From the NCBI RefSeq assembly GCF_002575655.3, contig NC_053040.3, positions 156,365,148-156,429,147 of the forward strand: a stretch of DNA of 64,000 nucleotides, given 5' to 3'. The notes under the pieces are model-generated. The model was not told the origin of the DNA. It made no database searches and worked only from the letters and a program-made list of their open reading frames with translations. The stretch comes from Aegilops tauschii subsp. strangulata. Lineage: Eukaryota; Streptophyta; Magnoliopsida; Poales; Poaceae. Both the position numbers and the translations under genes were made by a program. Below, one piece after another: positions 34,608 through 45,943 of the stretch (positions are counted from its first letter, which is position 1; each line of letters opens with the position of its first letter).

Positions 34608-37322
34608 TGTAGCGACCAGACCTCAAATGGCCTATGCTGCTGTGCACCAGTGTCATCCCTGGATCAGTAATGCTGACACGCACAGTACAAATGGAGGATT
34701 TATAACAGAGTAGCAATCACACACTTATTACATCGAATAACTCCGAAGAGTTTAAGTATGATAAACATGGCTTAAGGCCATCTAAAATGATAACAGCGGA
34801 AGACTTGGAAGATAAGTGAGTCCATCACTCCAGCGGCATCACTGAGTAAGACCACGACCTAAGGCACCTTACTCGTCGTCTGAAAAGTCTGCAACATGAA
34901 ACGTTGCAGCCCGAAAACGGGTCGGCACATAGGATATGCTGGCAAAGTAACACATAGAGAGTAATGAACAACAATAATGCTATACTATATGCATATATGG
35001 CTGGTGGAAAGCTCTATGGTTACAGTTTTGCGAAAAGCCAATTTTATCCTACTTCAAAGGAATAAATTTTATTTCACTATCATGGTGGTTGAAACATTGA
35101 GAAGGTACCTCCAACTCAATCCCAATTAAGTGTCATCATTAACCCAACAAAATTAATTATAAGTTTCACGGTGATGAGATTCAAATGATAATCCAGGTAC
35201 TAGATACTCAAGTTGTCCATAACCGGGGACACGGCTAACCATGATTAGTTTATACACTCTGCAGAGGTTTGCGCACTTTTCCCCACAAGACTCGATCGCC
35301 TCCGCTTGATTCTCGCACTACATGATGTTTGAGAAACGGATGACCGAGACACAGTCTTTCAGAAACAATCACTCTTTACTCTGGATGGACCGGTACACCT
35401 ACTTTCCCCTACATCTGCTAGTCCACCTCTTCAAGAGATCTTGTAACCTACTCAACTATGCTAGAGCCCATAATAGCTTGTGGCTGCACACGGAAGTTTC
35501 CAGCATGAATAATCTTATGATCCCTTTGAGCCTGGGTGGCGGACCTTATACATACAGACAACACTGGGTTCTCCAGGTGCCTCAATCCACCCAGATGTGA
35601 GTTTTAGTTGCCACCTTAAGTTGAGCCATTAATAAACATCTCACATATGTCATGGATATCACTCAAACCCAATCCACGTCTACGAGCATAGCATGGCAAT
35701 ATAATAGCAACGTAGAAGTAACTCCCAAGGGTTTGATAAGAAAACAGGTAATAGGTACTACCTCAACTACTTCCCAGTTCCCACAATTTAATTAGATCCT
35801 AATCATGCAAGTGTTTGAGGGTTGAATCTAATGCACAAAAACTGGGTATGAACGGGATATGATCAAAGTGTTACTTGCCTTGCTGATGATCCGCAAAACC
35901 TAGCGAGTCGAAGTAACAAGCGGCACACTCCGGGTACTCTATCGCAAACAAACTAACAAACAAGCATACAATCAGTACTCATCTAATGCACAGGTAAAAC
36001 TCGAATGAAAGATCCAACCAGAAAGTTCAACTTAAGAACTCCGGTTTGCAAAAAGAATCAACTCGAAAGAAGCAACGAAAGTCAAACGGCGAAAGAAAGA
36101 AACTTCGTTTGCTAATCTGGATCTAGGTCAAATTTTACTGTAACAAAAACTTGTTTGAGTAGATTAAATGGAAAGAGAATTTTGAGACGAAACTCTAGGC
36201 GCTTGAATCACCTGATTCCGATAAACGAGCGAGAAATAAACAGAATCAAAGATTTGATCAGAGATCGAATCTGAGAAAATAACGAGAAAATCCGACGAAA
36301 AGAAAAACGGACGAACGGTTAAGTAACGGACGTTCGTTAACAGAGAAAACCGACGAACGCGTTCGTTAAAACGAACGGTTCGGTGAACGCTCGCAAAATA
36401 ATAAAACCGAAAAAAAACGATCTAGGGTTTTTTTTAAACGAAGGGTTTTTTTAACGAAAATCGGCAAAGTCAACGGGCGGCGGGCAGTACCTCGGGACGG
36501 GCTCCGACGAGGGGCTCCGGCGGGGCTCCGGGCTCGGGCGCGGGGCTCGGGGTCGGGCGAGGTGAGGGCGGCGGCTCCGGCGGCGGCGGCGGCGCTGGCT
36601 AGCGGCGGCGGCGGCGAGCGGCGCGTGAGGCGGCGGCGGCGGCGGTGAGTGCGGCGGCGGCGGCTGCGGGTTGAGGGGAGAGAGAGGGGGGGCTATATAT
36701 ATAGGAGGGGGGTCCGAGGCGGCTTGGGGGAGGGGCAAACCGAGGCGGCGACGGCGGCGGCGTCGTGAGGAGAGAGGAGAGGGGCGACGGGGTGGGCCGC
36801 GGCCTGGGCTCGGCCCAGCGGGCGCGCGCGTCTGTTTTATTTTTTTAAATAAGTTCCGCGGACAATAATACCTAGAAAAATAAATAAAAATCGGAAAAAT
36901 ATGAAATAAATTTTCCCCGTCTAGTTAGAAAATCTAGAATAGGGTGAACATTTTTTTAAATCAAAATAAATATTTTTAAAAACATGCAATATTTTTAATG
37001 CAATAAAAATTGCAAATAAAATCCAAATAATGATTTTAACATTTTTCCTCCAGTATTTCAATTGTTTTGGAGAAGTCATGTTTTCTCCTCTCGTTTTATT
37101 TTAAAGTGAAATATTTTTCCGGAGAGAAAAATAATTAAAACCAAAATCCTCGTCTTATTATTTGATGAAAATCAAATATGAAAATTTGAGAAAATCCCCA
37201 ACTCTCTCCGAGGGTCCTTGAGTTGCTTAGGATTTATCGAGGATTTGTCAAAATGCAATAAAACATGATATGCAATGATGATCTATGTATAACATACCAA
37301 ATTGAAAATTTGGGATGTTACA
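34608..37322 (-). repeat. 3' LTR of the Tekay-lineage element (full length)
   Basis: 2715 bp. A (GGC)n-rich CpG-dense block (36470-36800) surrounds TATATATATA at 36692-36701, read on the minus strand as the core promoter with a CTCTCTC start region. A 92-codon ORF (35322-35600) recurs almost unchanged in the other LTR (42207-42485); I treat it as LTR sequence, not a gene. The distal part is AT-rich. Confidence 0.9.
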
Positions 37323-37337
37323 AACCTACCCCCCTTA
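37323..37337 (-). other. Polypurine tract of the Tekay-lineage element
   Basis: The minus strand reads AAGGGGGGTAGGTT immediately before the LTR start TGTAACATCCC. Confidence 0.8.
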
Positions 37338-38750
37338 AGATGAATCTCGGCCTCGAGATTCGGGTTGGCTAGAAAACAGGTGGGAGTGGTCTTTCCGTAG
37401 ATCTTCCTCTCGCTCCCAGGTGGCTTCATCTTCTGTGTGGTGACTCCACTGAACCTTGCAAAACTTGATAACCTTGCTGCGGGTAACTCAGCTGGCATAC
37501 TCGAGAATCTTAACTGGTTTCTCCTCATAAGTCAAATCACTTTCCAACTGAATCGCTTCCAGTGGCACAGTATCTCTCAGTGGTATCTCAGCCATCTCTG
37601 CGTGGCACTTCTTCAACTGCGAAACGTGAAATACATCATGTACTCCAGACAATCCTTCGGGTAATTCCAACTTGTAAGCAACTTCTCCCATACGTTCCAA
37701 CACTCTGTATGGTCCGATAAAACGGGGCGCTAACTTTCCTTTAACTCCAAAGCGCTTCACTCCACGAAGTGGTGATACTCGAAGATACACTCTGTCTCCG
37801 ATTTCGTGAACTGTCTCCTTTCGTTTAGAATCGGCATAACTCTTCTGTCTGGACTGGGCTACCTTGAGCCTATCGCGAATCATCCTCACTTTCAGTTCAG
37901 ACTCCTTAATCAAATCTGGTCCAAACAACTGACGGTCTCCAACTTCGTCCCATAACAACGGTGTTCTACACCTCCTTCCGTACAAGGCTTCGAAAGGGGC
38001 CATCTTCAAACTGGTTTGATAACTGTTGTTATATGAAAACTCCGCATATGGCAAATTGTCGTCCCAACTAGATCCATAATCTAGTGCACATGCTCTCAAC
38101 ATGTCCTCCAAAATCGGGTTGACTCTCTCGGTCTGTCCATCTGTCTGCGGGTGAAAAGCTGTACTGAATTCCAGCCTGGTTCCCAATGTTTCATGTAACT
38201 GCTTCCAAAACTTCGAGGTAAATTGGGTTCCTCTATCTGATACAATGGTCCTTGGAACTCCATGCAAACATACGATCCTGGTCATGTATATCTTTGCCAA
38301 CTTAGCACTGGTGTAAGTGGTCTTCACTGGAATGAAATGAGCCACTTTCGTCAATCGATCAACTACAACCCATATCGAGTCATAGCCTGAACGAGTCCTG
38401 GGTAATCCGGTGATAAAATCCATGCCTATTTTATCCCACTTCCATTCGGGTATCGGCAATGGCTGTAGCAATCCTGCTGGCTTCTGATGCTCTGCCTTCA
38501 CTCTCTGACATACATCACAAACTGCTACATACTCCGCAATATCCTTCTTCATTCCGGTCCACCAGAAAGTATTCTTCAAATCCAAATACATCTTGGTATT
38601 CCCTGGGTGTATCGAGTACGGTGAATCATGGGCTTCTTGCAAAATCAACTTCCTGATCTCCGGATCATTTGGCACATATACGCGGTCCTCGAACCATAAG
38701 GTATCGTGCTCATCCTCACGAAATCCCTTGGCTTTTCCTTTGCTATCTTC
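37332..38750 (-). pseudogene. Tekay-lineage integrase with chromodomain-like C terminus
   Basis: The zinc region is seen as HPGNTKMYLDLK...CDVCQRVKAEHQ. Core: Asp in MDFITGLPRT, Asp in VSDRGTQFTSKFW, Glu in HPQTDGQTERVNPILE. The GPY/F module is SPLRGVKRFGVKGKLAPRFI, GPYRVL, then HDVFHVSQLKK. A TGA at 37488-37490 interrupts EYAS-stop-VTRSK. The same frame continues to a TAA at about 37332 through KVQWSHHTEDEATWEREEDL, a chromodomain-like tail thought to guide insertion to marked chromatin. One missing A in the AAAGG run near 38748 separates the frame from RNase H. Confidence 0.88.
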
Positions 38751-40860
38751 TCCTTTATCTCTTCAATCTCCTTGTCTGTCTTCTGAGCTTCTCTGATTCT
38801 TTCCATCAAGGTAGACTGAATCTCCAATGTCGCTAAATAGCCTCTTGGGACTATTTCCAAACATAGCTCGCGAAGGTCCTTGGCTATCTCCTGAGGTAAT
38901 TCTCCTGTCATGAGGGTGTTGACATGACTCTTGCGGCTCAACGCGTCTGCTACTACGTTAGCCTTTCCAGGGTGATAATGCAATCTCTTATCATAATCTT
39001 TAATGAGCTCCAACCATCTTCTATGTCTGAGATTTAACTCCTTCTGTGTGAAAATGTACTTCAAACTCTTGTGATCCGTGTACACCTCACAATGGTTTCC
39101 GATGAGAAAATGTCTCCATGTTTTCAATGCATGCACCACGGCTGCTAATTCCAAATCATGCGTAGCATAATTCTTCTCATGGGGTTTAAGTTGTCGTGAA
39201 GCATATGACACGACTCTTCCTTCCTGCATAAGCACTGCTCCAAGTCCTCGACGAGAAGCGTCGCAATAAACTTCATAGTCCTTGCGTTGATCGGGCAGAA
39301 TCAACACTGGTGATGTAACCAATCGTTTCTTCAACTCTTGGAAACTAGCTTCACATTCCTCAGTCCAATTGAATTTGGTGTCCTTCTTCAATAGCTCAGT
39401 CATGGGCTTAGCAATCCTTGAGAAATTCTCGATGAATCTCCGGTAGTATCCTGCAAGTCCAAGAAAGCTCCGGATTTCTCCAACTGTCGTGGGTGATTCC
39501 CAACTGGTCACTGTGTCAACCTTGGCAGGGTCTACTGCTATTCCTTCTCCAAAAATAACATGTCCAAGGAATCCAACTTCCTTCAGCCAAAACTCACATT
39601 TGCTGAACTTGGCATATAACTGATGTTCTCTGAGCTTCTCAAGTACCAATCGTAAATGCTCCTCATGCTCTTCTTCATCCTTGGAAAAGATTAAAATATC
39701 ATCAATGAACACCACGACGAACTTATCCAAAAACTCCATAAACACTTTGTTCATCAGGTTCATGAAATAGGCAGGTGCGTTAGTCAGACCAAATGACATA
39801 ACGGTATACTCATACAATCCATATCTGGTGGTAAATGCCGTCTTGGGTATATCCTGCTCTCGAATCTTTAACTGATGGTATCCTGATCGTAGATCGATCT
39901 TGGAAAATACTTTAGCTCCTTGTAAGCGGTCAAACAAATCATTGATCATCGGCAGTGGGTACTTGTTTTTGATGGTCACTTCATTCAATCCTCGGTAATC
40001 AACAACCATCCTCAGCGATCCATCTTTCTTCTCCACTAGAAGTACTGGTGATCCCCAAGGTGACGAACTTGGGCGAATATATCCTTTATCCAGTAACTCC
40101 TTGATCTGCTTCTTAATTTCCTCCAAATCCTTTGCGGGCATCCTGTACGATCTCTTAGATATTGGCCCTGTGCCTGGCAGAAGTTCAATCAAGAACTCAA
40201 TGTCTCTATCTGGTGGCATGCCTGGCAACTCTTCTGGAAATACATCCGGATAATCCTTCACCACTGGTACTTCCTCCTGTACAACTCCTGATAAGGAATT
40301 CACTTGAGTCCTCTTCGGCATATGTCGAGATACATACTTGATCCTTTTTCCTTCCGGGGTGGTAAGAAAAATCGTCTTGCTGGCACAATCGATGTTTCCT
40401 CCATACAACAATAGCCAATCCATTCCCAAAATCACATCCAAACCTTGTGATTCCAAAACAATGAGGTCTGAGGGGAAAACATGCCTACCAATGGCCAAAG
40501 GTATCTGAAAACATCCTTGGGTGGCCATATACTCTGCTCCTGGCGAGGTTACTAACATAGGGGTTTTGAGAACTTGGGTGGACATCTTAAACTTATTCAC
40601 GAATCCCCTTGATATGTATGAATGCGATGCACCAGTATCGAAAAGAACAGTTGCAGTAAATGACTTAACCAAAAACTTACCTATTACTGCATCAGGCTGA
40701 GCTTCAACCTCCTCCACGCTCACGTGGTTCACATGTCCTTTGTTGAACGGGTTTGGCTTCTTCCCAGAGCTTCCATTGCCATTTCCATTTTGGGCTTCGG
40801 GACAATCAGTAGCATAATGTCCCGTCGTCTGGCACTTGAAACAAGTAATGTGACTTAGAT
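38751..40860 (-). pseudogene. Tekay-lineage protease, reverse transcriptase and RNase H
   Basis: The long open stretch contains the protease motif [13 protein letters not shown] and LGMDWL. RT motifs: [54 protein letters not shown] (usual F.MNR), [13 protein letters not shown]. RNase [47 protein letters not shown] and [10 protein letters not shown] zinc knuckle [14 protein letters not shown] lies at about 40810-40852, linking gag to protease. This frame has no stop; it is the best-preserved pol of the window. Confidence 0.92.
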
Positions 40861-41698
40861 CTCTCTTGGTTGGGGTAGATGGGTTGGTACGGTTCTGTCC
40901 GTTTCCTCCTCCATTCCCATTACCATCTTGGAGCCATTATGGTTGTGCGAACTACCTCCTCCATGGGTATGCTGAAACTGTCCTCCCGCCTTGGGGTAAA
41001 TCGTGGCTTCTGCTGGGCTCCAGAATTGTACCTCCCTTGTCCATACTTCCTCTTGCGGTTTTCAATCTGCTGTTGCTTCCCTTCAATCATGAGAGCTCTA
41101 TCTACCAGCTCCTGGTAGTTGTTGAAGGTTGCTACCATCAACTGCATACTCAGTTCATCATTCAGTCCTTCCAAGAATTTCTCCTGCTTGGCAGCATCTG
41201 TAGCAACGTCATCTGGTGCATAACGTGCTAACTTACTGAATTCCTCCACATACTGGCCTATGGTGCGTCCTCCTTGGCGTAGGTTACGAAACTCACGCTT
41301 CTTCATAGCCATAGCTCCTGCTGAAACATGAGTTGTACGGAAAGCTTGCTGAAACTGGTCCCATGTGACAGTGTCAATAGGGTGCGTGGCTGTATAATTC
41401 TCCCACCATGATGTTGCGGGTCCATCAAGCTGATGTGCGGCAAAACGCACTCTTTCCGCATCTGTGCATCCTGCAGTGGTCAACTCCCTTCCAACTTTGC
41501 GGAGCCAATCATCTGCTACAATCGGCTCGGTGCTACTGGAAAACACCGGCGGGTTTAGCCTTAAGAAACGGGCTAAGTGATCAACAGGTGGTGTTGCCTT
41601 GGTTCTGCACTAACACTTGCATCAGGGCATTCTGTTGCTGAATCAACTGGGTGATCTCTGGCGGGAAAACAAATCCGGTGTCGCGTCTCGGAGGCATC
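40861..41698 (-). pseudogene. Tekay-lineage gag
   Basis: It starts at the minus-strand ATG at 41698 (PPRRDTGFVFPPEITQLI). A one-base loss near 41585-41595 breaks the frame. The main open part (41546-40920) carries WLRKVGRELTTAGCTDAERV, FAAHQLDGPATSWWENY, TWDQFQQAF and MKKREFRNLRQGGRTIGQYV, the classic retrotransposon gag core. A second shift at 40860-40920 separates it from the zinc knuckle. Confidence 0.88.
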
Positions 41699-42095
41699 TG
41701 ATAGGTTTAGAAAAGATGAGAGTTAAGAATAGAATGAGGTCTAGAGAGAAAACACTACCCATATGCTCATGAGACAAATTCAATCAATATCACTCAATCA
41801 ATCCAAACAAGGCAAAACAATCGATCTAACTAGCATTACAAAGTGCTTGAACTATACTATTAAATGGGGGAAAACTACTACTGATATGGTGGTCTACTAG
41901 AAATTCTGATCCGTTGAAGACTCCATGATGTCTGCTCCAGCTTCATCAATCCATTCGTCTTCACTTGGTTCCGAGTCGGTGTCGTCGATGATGATGTAGT
42001 TATCCGGACAAGTGCATTCGTCGACTTCTGCTTTTGGCACTGGATTTCCCACGAATGCTCCAATCTTATTCTCCAGGTCGTCAATCTTCCCTACG
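41699..42095 (-). other. Residual leader of the Tekay-lineage element
   Basis: This lies between the gag start and the truncated LTR. The minus strand encodes a short acidic peptide (VGKIDDLENKIGAFVG, DDTDSEPSEDEWIDEAGAD) that runs into the LTR and ends at TAG. It could be a small upstream ORF or leader remnant. No primer site remains. Confidence 0.4.
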
Positions 42096-44161
42096 AGTTG
42101 TCCATAACCGGGGACACGGCTAACCATGATTAGTTTATACACTCTGCAGAGGTTTGCGCACTTTTCCCCACAAGACTCGATCGCCTCCGCTTGATTCTCG
42201 CACTACATGATGTTTGAGAAACGGATGACCGAGACACAGTCTTTCAGAAACAATCACTCTTTACTCTGGATGGACCGGTACACCTACTTTCCCCTACATC
42301 TGCTAGTCCACCTCTTCAAGAGATCTTGTAACCTACTCAACTGTGCTAGAGCCCATAATAGCTTGTGGCTGCACACGGAAGTTTCCAGCATGAATAATCT
42401 TATGATCCCTTTGAGCCTGGGTGGCGGACCTTATACATACAGACAACACTGGGTTCTCCAGGTGCCTCAATCCATCCAGATGTGAGTTTTAGTTGCCACC
42501 TTAAGTTGAGCCATTAATAAACATCTCACATCTGTCATGGATATCACTCAAACCCAATCCACGTCTACGAGCATCGCATGGCAATATAATAGCAACGTAG
42601 AAGTAACTCCCAAGGGTTTGATAAGAAAACAGGTAATAGGTACTACCTCAACTACTTCCCAGTTCCCACAATTTAATTAGATCCTAATCATGCAAGTGTT
42701 TGAGGGTTGAATCTAATGCACAAAAACTGGGTATGAACGGGATATGATCAAAGTGTTACTTGCCTTGCTGATGATCCGCAAAACCTAGCGAGTCGAAGTA
42801 ACAAGCGGCACACTCCGGGTACTCTATCGCAAACAAACAAACAAGCATACAATCAGTACTCATCTAATGCACAGGTAAAACTCGAATGAAAGATCCAACC
42901 AGAAAGTTCAACTTAAGAACTCCGGTTTGCAAAAAGAATCAACTCGAAAGAAGCAACGAAAGTCAAACGGCGAAAGAAAGAAACTTCGTTTGCTAATCTG
43001 GATCTAGGTCAAATTTTACTGTAACAAAAACTTGTTTGAGTAGATTAAATGGAAAGAGAATTTCAAGACGAAACTCTAGGCGCTTGAATCACCTGATTCC
43101 GATAAACGAGCGAGAAAATAAACAGAATCGAAGATTTGATCAGAGATCGAATCTGAGAAAATAACGAGAAAATCCGACGAAAAGAAAAACGGACGAACGG
43201 TTAAGTAACGGACGTTCGTTAACAGAGAAAACCGACGAACGCGTTCGTTAAAACGAACGGTTCGGTGAACGCTCGCAAAATAATAAAACAAAAAAAAAAC
43301 GATCTAGGTTTTTTTTTAAACGAAGGGTTTTTTTTAACGAAAACCGGCAAAGTCAACGGGCGGCGGGCAGTACCTCGGGACGGGCTCCGGCGGGGCTCCG
43401 GGCTCGGGCGCGGGGCTCGGGGGTCGGGCGAGGTGAGGGCGGCGGCGGCGGCGCTGGCTAGCGGCGGCGGCGGCGGTGAGTGCGGCGGCGGCGGCTGCGG
43501 GTTGAGGGGAGAGAGAGGGGGGGCTATATATATAGGAGGGGGGGTCCGAGGCGGCTTGGGGGAGGGGCAAACCGAGGCGGCGACGGCGGCGGCGTCGTGA
43601 GGAGAGAGGAGAGGGGCGACGGGGTGGGCCGCGGCCTGGGCTCGGCCCAGCGGGCGCGCGCGTCTGTTTTTTTTTAAATAAGTTCCGCGGAAAATAATAC
43701 ATAGAAAAATAAATAAATATCGGAAAAAATGAAATAAATTTTCCCCGTCTAGTTAGAAAATCTAGAATAGGGTGAACATTTTTTAAAATCAAAATAAATA
43801 TTTTGAAAAACATGCAATATTTTTAATGCAATAAAAATTGCAAATAAATTGCAAATAAAATCCAAATAATGATTTTAACATTTTTCCTCCAGTATTTCAA
43901 TTGTTTTGGAGAAGTCATGTTTTCTCCTCTCGTTTTATTTTAAAGTGAAATATTTTTCCGGAGAGAAAAATAATTAAAACCAAAATCCTCGTCTTATTAT
44001 TTGATGAAAATCAAATATGAAAATTTGAGAAAATCCCCAACTCTCTCCGAGGGTCCTTGAGTTGCTTAGGATTTATCGAGGATTTGTCAAAATGCAATAA
44101 AACATGATATGCAATGATGATCTATGTATAACATACCAAATTGAAAATTTGGGATGTTACA
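42096..44161 (-). repeat. 5' LTR of the Tekay-lineage element, truncated
   Basis: It matches 35211-37322 and lacks the part equal to 34608-35210. TATATATATA at 43525-43534 is the promoter box. CGG-repeat lengths differ from the other LTR (the GCGGC block is shorter here). The truncated end is the one that should border the primer site. Confidence 0.9.
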
Positions 44162-44432
44162 CAGAGTTTGGGCCAATGTCTTGAGGGTGGAGTTGGAAGC
44201 TGGCGAGTACATCTCGGAAGAACTTTGATCCGGGAGGGCTAAACCCTCGGCTCAGGTGATCAACAAAGACGACTACTTCCCCATCCTTGGGCTCAGGAGG
44301 ATTTTCTAGACCGGGGACCCTCCACTGGATAGCTTCTTTTTTCGCTAAAGTGCCAGTTGCGACACATCCCTCTAGTTGCGATTCCGTAACCCGGGAAGGG
44401 ACCCAGTTACAAGCATAAAACTATTTGGCCAT
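44162..44432 (-). pseudogene. Antisense gene of the Fatima-like element, 5' coding exon
   Basis: The ATG at 44432 on the minus strand begins MAK, then TAG (44421-44423), then FYACNWVPSRVTESQLEGC. It continues in frame through GEVVVFVDHLSRGFSPPGS and FFRDVLASFQLHPQDI to the insertion point of the Tekay-lineage element. Reading on at 34607 continues the same frame (NSV..CHFQVFCEAYL), so the nested element split one exon. This is the conserved N-terminal part of the Transposase_28-type protein. Confidence 0.7.
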
Positions 44433-45453
44433 TGCAATAAAAAGCTGGAAAAAAGATAAATGCCGATTTAAAATGGATGATGGGCAAGCATAAAGCAATA
44501 TAAGTTGAGCAGAAGAAGACACAAATATGTACAGCTTGCTAAACCGGAATCAGACATGGGAAATGTACAAAGATAAAGCGGCTTGGCGGTTCAACAGGGG
44601 ACTAATGGTACCTACCGGATTATCATTTTTCTATGAGATTAAACCGCCAATTCTGGAATATAAGGTACGTATCTAAAATGTCTAAGTGAAGGAGAAACAA
44701 GTTTCACAGTTTGGCTTGATAATTTCAGATCTGCAGTGTGACAGAAAACTAGAAAAAATTCAAACCTAGTTTCAAGTGCTTGAATAGTTCAGCAAGTTCA
44801 GATGAGTTTTGTGTAAAGGAGAAGATCTAATAAGGGAAAAGGGGGACTATGGCTACGGCGGCATAAGAAGTATCAGATCCAGCTAGTCATTTGTGCTAAT
44901 GAGAAGAACAGGGAAGAACGGCGGCGGAGCTTCGATAGACTCCGATGAACACTGAAACCCTAATGGTGGATCTAGAGCGAGGAAAAGAAGAACTCACTGA
45001 TGATGAGGGAACAGCGGAGGAGCGCCGCGCTTCTCTGGTCTGGTCAGGTTGATGCAGCGGCCGTTGTTGAGGCAGAAATGAAGGTCGACGGCGGCGGCAG
45101 AGCTCCAATGGTCGGGCGGCGCAAGGAAGAAGATGATGCGAAGAGGCACGGGGGGGGGAATGGAAAGACCCCCTGGCCCTATTTATAAAGGCAAAAGGAT
45201 AAGGGTCAGGCGCGAAAATCGAGGAGCCCAAAATTTGGATATGAGGCGGAGCTGTTGCCTCGATTGTCGGAGGCTCATTAATAAAGGTGAGCTTTATGCA
45301 ATTTTTAATAACAGATGACATCATGGCGGTTTATCATGATCCTGGAAGATGACGTCATGGCGTTTTACAAGACTTATGCGAAGACGTTGAAGAAGAAATT
45401 TTCTTAAGTATTGAAGATTGACATGAACCAGTTCAAATCAATCTGGGGCCTAA
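44433..45453 (-). other. 5' untranslated/intron region of the Fatima-like antisense gene and polypurine tract
   Basis: On the minus strand, after the TATA box a CT-rich leader runs to GTGAGT (44990-45000), a likely donor, with an intron to about 44440. On the plus strand the region ends with ATCTGGGGCCTAA at 45441-45453, the polypurine tract before the 3' LTR. ORFs here are short and overlapping and are not supported. Confidence 0.5.
45180..45187 (-). promoter_or_regulatory. TATA box of the Fatima-like antisense gene
   Basis: The minus strand reads GCCTTTATAAATAGGGCCAGG, followed by a pyrimidine-rich leader. It lies about 270 bases inside the 3' LTR and points against gag-pol, just as in Gypsy-1 (2942-2947). 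Confidence 0.6.
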
Positions 45454-45943
45454 TGTTGGGGATATTACTACTGGGCGTAAACCGGCCAGGAAAGGCCGGG
45501 TTATTCCTATGAAGAGTTATTATACTTGAAGCCCATGAAGATAGAGATGATGGCGCTTTATGAAGGCCCAGGGCCCGAAGGCGAATTAAGGCCTGTAGTC
45601 ATAAACCGACATTGATATGCCAGCTTGTATTGTAAGGCAAGAATAGTAGAAACCGGGCCGGACACATTTATGAGCCGGCCACGGAACCCTGTAAACCGGC
45701 GGGCGTCAACCCATGTATATAAGGGGACGACCCGGCGGCGGTTTAGAAACAACAGACAACAACTCAAGACTCAGGCAAAGCGTATTCGCTCCCTAGTCAT
45801 CGAAATCCAAGCAATCCCACAACAACTGGATCATAGGCTTTTACCTTCACCGCAAGGGGCCGAACCAGTATAAACTCTCTGCGTCCCTTGTCCGCTTTAA
45901 CCCCTTTAAGCTAACCCGTTGTGATGGCTCCATGACTAAGTCC
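45454..45943 (+). repeat. 3' LTR of the Fatima-like element, end-truncated
   Basis: It starts TGTTGGGGATATTACTACTG and follows the 5' LTR to CTAAGTCCT. The last ~33 bases (CACACTAGGACATCTGTCG...CGACA in the 5' LTR) are absent. It abuts ATCGCTCGATCGGTTTCAG of the second CACTA-like element. Confidence 0.9.

Larger units (their letters stand above)
34608..44161 (-). mobile_element. Tekay-lineage chromovirus (Ty3/Gypsy), nested in the Fatima-like antisense gene
   Basis: Ends TGTAGCGACCAG...GGGATGTTACA; TSD CAGAG at 34603-34607 and 44162-44166. Minus-strand order: truncated 5' LTR (42096-44161), gag, protease, RT, RNase H, integrase with chromodomain-like tail, polypurine tract, 3' LTR (34608-37322). 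The 5' LTR lacks its first ~603 bases next to the internal region, and the primer site is missing with them, so a deletion occurred after insertion. Frameshifts lie in gag (near 41590 and 40860-40920) and between RNase H and integrase (near 38748). Confidence 0.93.
22930..45943 (+). mobile_element. Fatima-like Ty3/Gypsy element (Tat lineage), carrying a nested element and an antisense gene
   Basis: The 5' LTR (22930-23455) starts TGTTGGGGATATTACTACTG. It is followed by primer site ATTGGCGCCCACCGTGGGGC, gag, protease, RT, RNase H and integrase on the plus strand, then a multi-exon gene on the minus strand, polypurine tract ATCTGGGGCCTAA (45441-45453) and 3' LTR from 45454. The 3' LTR stops at CTAAGTCCT (45943) and lacks its last ~33 bases, so no TSD can be shown. 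A 9.55-kb Tekay-lineage element (34608-44161) interrupts it. Without that insert it would be about 13.5 kb. The name is from memory of the LTR start. Confidence 0.88.

Noticed and set aside
35322..35600. 92-codon ORF repeated almost identically at 42207-42485
   Set aside because: Both copies lie in the two LTRs of one element, so conservation reflects LTR identity. No domain is visible and no start context supports it.
36451..36868. Pro- and Arg-rich ORFs over the CGG repeats, both strands
   Set aside because: Trinucleotide repeats in LTR sequence keep all frames open; no domain.
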